Below are positions 41,301-42,793 of a stretch of 42,793 bases of DNA, in pieces. Within the stretch, counting starts at the first letter, position 1. Each line of letters begins with the position of its first letter. The position numbers and the translations under genes are program-made. Under the pieces are notes generated by a model. It was given only the letters and a program-made list of their open reading frames with translations, was not told the origin of the DNA and made no database searches. This DNA comes from Vibrio methylphosphonaticus (GTDB taxonomy: Bacteria > Pseudomonadota > Gammaproteobacteria > Enterobacterales > Vibrionaceae): assembly GCF_023634655.1 (NCBI RefSeq), contig NZ_JAMKMS010000028.1, positions 1 to 42,793 on the forward strand, in the 5' to 3' direction.

Positions 41301-42793
41301 TCTAAATAGCGCAGTTCCCAATTACCATTCCCCTCAGTACCAACGGTAACAGCTTCAATTAATAAGCCTTCAGCCCCTGGGATATCTGCAATAGAAATGT
41401 TCAAATCAACGTCTAAATCCGCATTCCCTGACGAGCTTTTCTGGTAAGGGTCAAGTTCAACAATGGACCCATCACTCAAAGTAACCGAAATGAGCGCGGA
41501 AGATTCATTGCTGTTGTTTAAGTTCTCATCAAAGAAACCACCTAAACCATCAAGCCCCAGAGCGATAGAGCTTGCAGGGCGATCTGAAAAATCTATGGTG
41601 ATAGTTTCCCCTTGGTTGATGCCTTTGCCACCGCCAACACCCAATCCAAAGCCAACATGATTCGTATCAGGATCCCCTCGATATTGCGTTAAATTCCCCC
41701 CAGAACTAGTGATCGTAATGGTGTCATTACCTACAGTCAGCACGCGTTCCGATGAAGAATTGCCAGGTTCACCCCAGTTCAAGAAATCACTTTGACTACT
41801 CTCTTCTTCCACCAACCCTTGAGGGGTTTTGATCCCTAGAATAAATCCTTGAGCGTTCTCATCAGGAAGGTATGAAATATTGTTTGGATCAAAGGCCGTT
41901 CCTTCCACTGAGCCCTCAATATGAAGATCAGCCTCGACAATTTCCCGTACACTACCCCCATCGTTGTAGAGCAAAGTACCACCGACAGGAAGCTCGGTGA
42001 TCACAACCGACAGTGTTTTGTCATCCGCAGTACTGCGATCATCTTCGATATCAGAGATATGATCCGATCCAGCGCCTTCTATCGAACCTTCCCCAGTATC
42101 AAAATAAACAGGGGTTGCCGCACCATTAGTCACAGTAATGGCGAAATCTTCAGATTCTGGATCATCGTTCAAGCCATGAACAGTTATAGATATCGTTTTT
42201 GGCTCACTTTGGCTCCCTTCGTTATCAACCGCATAGTAAGTAAATTCTACAACTTCTGACTCACCGCTAGTTAAGCCTTGGAAATCTTCACCCGGATCGA
42301 AACTGTATGAGCCATCCGAGTTAAACGTTAGGCTGCCTTTGTCTGCTGGGACATCGTCTTGCAATGCGTAAGAGGCGATCACCCCATCCACATCAGACGC
42401 GTCAGGCACGCTACGTGAAATCGAGGTGTCTTCATCAGTTACCTCATCGGCAGGCAACGCGACGGGCTTGTCATTAATGCCGGTCACCGTGATGGTGATG
42501 GTTTGAGGCGCGCTCGCTAAGCCTTCATCGTCCAAGGCGATGTAAGTGAAGGTGACATTTTCCGATTCACCATTGCTGAGCCCTTGGAAATCTTCACCCG
42601 GATCGAAACTGTATGAGCCATCCGAGTTAAACGTTAGGCTACCTTTGTCTGCTGGGACATCGTCTTGCAGTGCGTAAGACGCGATCACGCCATCCACGTC
42701 AGACGCGTCAGGCACGCTACGTGAAATCGACGTATCTTCATCCGTCATTTCGTCGGCAGGCAATGCCACAGGCTTATCATTAATGCCCGTCAC
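35354..42793 (-). CDS. Giant type I-secreted adhesin, C-terminal 2479 codons, partial
   Basis: The frame is open from the right edge to the stop at 35354, so the N terminus lies outside. From the edge inward: two ~102-residue cadherin-like repeats, a ~320-residue module with a Gly-rich insert (~41215-42170), a lectin-like insert (~40670-41190), two Calx-beta domains (~39650-40420), a second copy of the ~320-residue module (~38290-39225), another cadherin-like unit, a lectin-like module starting DFENVHLGGQSW (~36960-37490), and a further module (~35800-36640). At the C terminus are RTX nonapeptides (GTDGDDLIIGGQGSNVLTGG, then GDDTFKW) and the type I secretion signal ending in IVIIHDT. The protein is acidic and Asp-rich, as expected for calcium-stiffened repeats. 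It is the likely cargo of the adjacent LapB/LapC exporter. Whether it has a LapG site cannot be seen. Confidence 0.92.
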   Translation of the reverse strand: MTGINDKPVALPADEMTDEDTSISRSVPDASDVDGVIASYALQDDVPADKGSLTFNSDGSYSFDPGEDFQGLSNGESENVTFTYIALDDEGLASAPQTITITVTGINDKPVALPADEVTDEDTSISRSVPDASDVDGVIASYALQDDVPADKGSLTFNSDGSYSFDPGEDFQGLTSGESEVVEFTYYAVDNEGSQSEPKTISITVHGLNDDPESEDFAITVTNGAATPVYFDTGEGSIEGAGSDHISDIEDDRSTADDKTLSVVITELPVGGTLLYNDGGSVREIVEADLHIEGSVEGTAFDPNNISYLPDENAQGFILGIKTPQGLVEEESSQSDFLNWGEPGNSSSERVLTVGNDTITITSSGGNLTQYRGDPDTNHVGFGLGVGGGKGINQGETITIDFSDRPASSIALGLDGLGGFFDENLNNSNESSALISVTLSDGSIVELDPYQKSSSGNADLDVDLNISIADIPGAEGLLIEAVTVGTEGNGNWELRYLETNLEDSFDYKALDSDGAYSQESTVTITDQNMNANPDAVDDPESYTLIQGDMGGGDQGWSDVESIVAQYDGETVSYKIDGSDRIGIPDGTVNAGPESQIQYNRDEGESEQLVITLKEPAVDGAFSVTNLFANEGGSGNHEQGKWSAYLGNTLVASDHFNNDSGHKGSFEIETNGAAFDRLVFESVDFTDGPARGNDSSDYFLQGIQVVGAGAYVFEHDEPVVIPLSEILANDSDINGDDVRITYVFGETEGDARIEGGNVIFDLPEDFSGRTEFQYQITDDKGGFDSATVNVLVNPAPVNLSSVAFSLGDDSALEGESLSYLVTLDGTTNVKTFFDVEFGTNGDTASVNDVDLSTMTFSDGVSYNAISGELEVPEGVSEFSISLPTIDDDRYEGDESFTLLIDGQAATGSIIDNDPISLSLSGGGEVSEDAGSIGFELELSHASDVPLTVALTRVDTDTDSDDFSSTTASYNNGSTDVPLTIVNGEIDIPVGVTNIDIHVGIFDDEHYEQDEDFTLKITEPAGLTTNGVIGVTADATISDDGEIDGGPSGDNDNNAPILDLDGSENGSGYSASFIEGDAPIMVVDSDMVITDDIDVISKAEIRLTNPQTNDSLSLNGVLPAGLSLTTSTVGGALLLTITGEASADVYEAALKQLEFQNDSQDPNTESREIKVTVFDDQDLASNVATSTIDVISVNSPPESEDFSFSISGNESVAVSFDTGTGSIDGEGSDHISDIEDDINDEQVAVKITELPIGGTLFHDGVEITQAQVNNGDTFDPTKITYQASENAQGFVLGTKAIPTDSDLESTQEAFYNWGDEVDGKNRALELENGDAVTISSNRGTLTQYRGDVQDSHVGHGIGIGGGQGINEGEQLSIGFADRPATHVDLGLDGMGGYFYSGLGNSNESAVTIKVMLSDGSTVDYTPDVQKDTSGNNELFHELSFSVDNLDVEDGVLITGVSLGTDGPGNWELRYLETALNDSFTYQAVDSDGGLSEQSVVTIVDERVNNAAPTLDLDASEAGTSFASLFTEGDSAIGVVDSDVDVFDENNIISMAEVTLTNPQTADSFSVAALGNPLLSGIAYSSETLNSGAIKISLYGNASADDYEAALKLIQFENDSQTPDLTSRVIEITTFDELSQPSNTATSTIEMASVLDLLVEPASGDEDNQIPLTIDLPAASDATKVEISSIPNGAKIYVGVNEVAVVDNAVTLNELQLAQLSIQPEPNSDVDFTLQVNALDSSDQLIEQTALEVTVRPVSDTPVLSVSGDVMLASIDFENVHLGGQSWRGNVSDAELNNNGSTGIWGTENSSSVSEVGREGVYLGNQSQDKDNQIFEIEGRRNTDDSLFTDFEGQAGAFYNLTFDIAARRVNGSPVKVFLVDEQNVRSELYEFDDSVDRAWNSESIVFQTPESGSYRLLFESDQVDSYGALLDNISLSTRTNYGYEDSYIDLSDITAFLTDLDGSESLNLVLKGLPEGSIVTNGIQTLEVGSSLEADVTLWQNLEALQVLVNDADVYTVTIEATSSENDNTHPATDFTVSEVINLTVVPNPNAVPNTEPTVTDVEFFAADDTIPLNFSELVTDLEDDASDNKQTFVKIEGEPEFGQLYFLSGSGDRFDLDNGDLVEDSIDVYYDIDVGFDATTAQYESDLNVLLEQGLAISGGTYGGAQPHVNSELESIAFDGAGAAKQRGYYTKRADENGQGKETEAQAKEYMSIKFTAGLMTRTLVGVGSLTGQFSASANGGGQSNIFVYLYAGGDLISNTPVQLNNDTIVDHQATISVSSEQGFDEMRIVAVDDNGKKAGFVLQSIDVVDAEITDQFEYSAVDSQGLASVETATVNVNIVPNGNASDAESVDYAVQGGSGVTVITGTDGDDLIIGGQGSNVLTGGLGDDTFKWTESDLDGSHDVITDFSQDDGNRDVIDFIDLFDDDDTLQSLLDNNTIAVTEEDGNTLINIDKGNGKTVTIELEGVTGVDNSILSNIVIIHDT
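38290..42170 (-). repeat. Two copies of an unnamed ~320-residue module in the right adhesin
   Basis: Copy 1 (~41215-42170) and copy 2 (~38290-39225) share a long series of phrases in the same order: SEDF, GSDHISDIEDD, TELPxGGTL, ENAQGFxLG, NWG, LTQYRGD, HVGxGxGxGGG, INxGE, RPAxxxxLGLDGxGG, NSNES, NWELRYLET and DSDG. DNA similarity is only partial, so the duplication is old. Confidence 0.8.
42182..42793 (-). repeat. Tandem 306-bp repeat at the right edge
   Basis: The units 42182-42487 and 42488-42793 are each 306 bp (102 codons). Over about 200 bp (roughly 42277-42487 against 42583-42793) they differ at only a few positions. The remaining third, toward the C-terminal end of each unit, is clearly diverged. 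The array probably continues past the edge. Confidence 0.85.

Noticed and set aside
1..42793. Mobile element, prophage or CRISPR content.
   Set aside because: No transposase, integrase, phage structural gene, cas gene or regularly spaced short repeat was found; all repeats are within adhesin coding sequence or are hairpins.

Overview
The window looks like a chromosomal segment of a marine Vibrio or a close relative. The clearest pointers are a VemP-like arrest peptide upstream of a second secD/secF pair, a putA-putP set without a DNA-binding PutA, a Lap-type giant-adhesin secretion and retention locus, and a secreted alginate-lyase cluster. The sequence has moderate GC with AT-rich intergenic regions. 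No rRNA, intact tRNA, insertion sequence, phage gene or CRISPR array is visible.

Layout, left to right. (1) Positions 1-2991, minus: the first 997 codons of a giant type I-secreted adhesin. It has a retention-module-like N terminus, a TAAG motif and VCBS-type repeats, and runs off the left edge. (2) 3273-4167, minus: an Lrp/AsnC regulator and a small zinc-ribbon protein. (3) 4504-10664: an RND efflux operon with two lipoprotein adaptors and one pump (TriABC/VexIJK-like layout), divergent from a TetR regulator. Two copies of an 18-bp palindrome lie between them. (4) 10847-16249, minus: putA, a detached PutA C-terminal domain, and putP. (5) 16658-21804, plus: vemP, secD2, secF2, a ChaA-type antiporter and a DedA protein. 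The vemP-secD2 gap can fold so that the secD2 ribosome-binding site is sequestered. (6) 22275-25991, plus: a two-module lipoprotein, a PL7 alginate lyase and a jelly-roll lyase-like lipoprotein, the first two followed by their own terminators. (7) 26065-28701, minus: a HAD phosphatase, an AraC regulator and pdxH. (8) 29059-35216, plus: lapC-lapG-lapD-lapB. (9) 35354-42793, minus: the last 2479 codons of a second giant adhesin, converging on lapB and running off the right edge.

How the parts work together. The Lap locus codes for an inner-membrane exporter (LapB/LapC), a periplasmic protease (LapG) and a degenerate GGDEF-EAL receptor (LapD). By the known Lap logic, c-di-GMP-bound LapD sequesters LapG, so adhesins stay on the cell surface; when c-di-GMP falls, LapG cuts them loose. 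The left adhesin carries the kind of N-terminal TAAG site LapG cuts; the right adhesin carries the C-terminal RTX secretion signal. In the sec region, VemP arrest would open the secD2 ribosome-binding site when export is slow, and the tightly spaced antiporter and DedA genes may share that control. The put genes take up and oxidise proline to glutamate. The alginate genes suggest growth on brown-algal polysaccharide.

The observations most worth following are the VemP/secDF2 RNA switch and its downstream ion-transport genes, the split PutA, the twin palindromes at the efflux operon, the repeated unnamed modules in the right adhesin, and the uncharacterised lyase-like lipoprotein.
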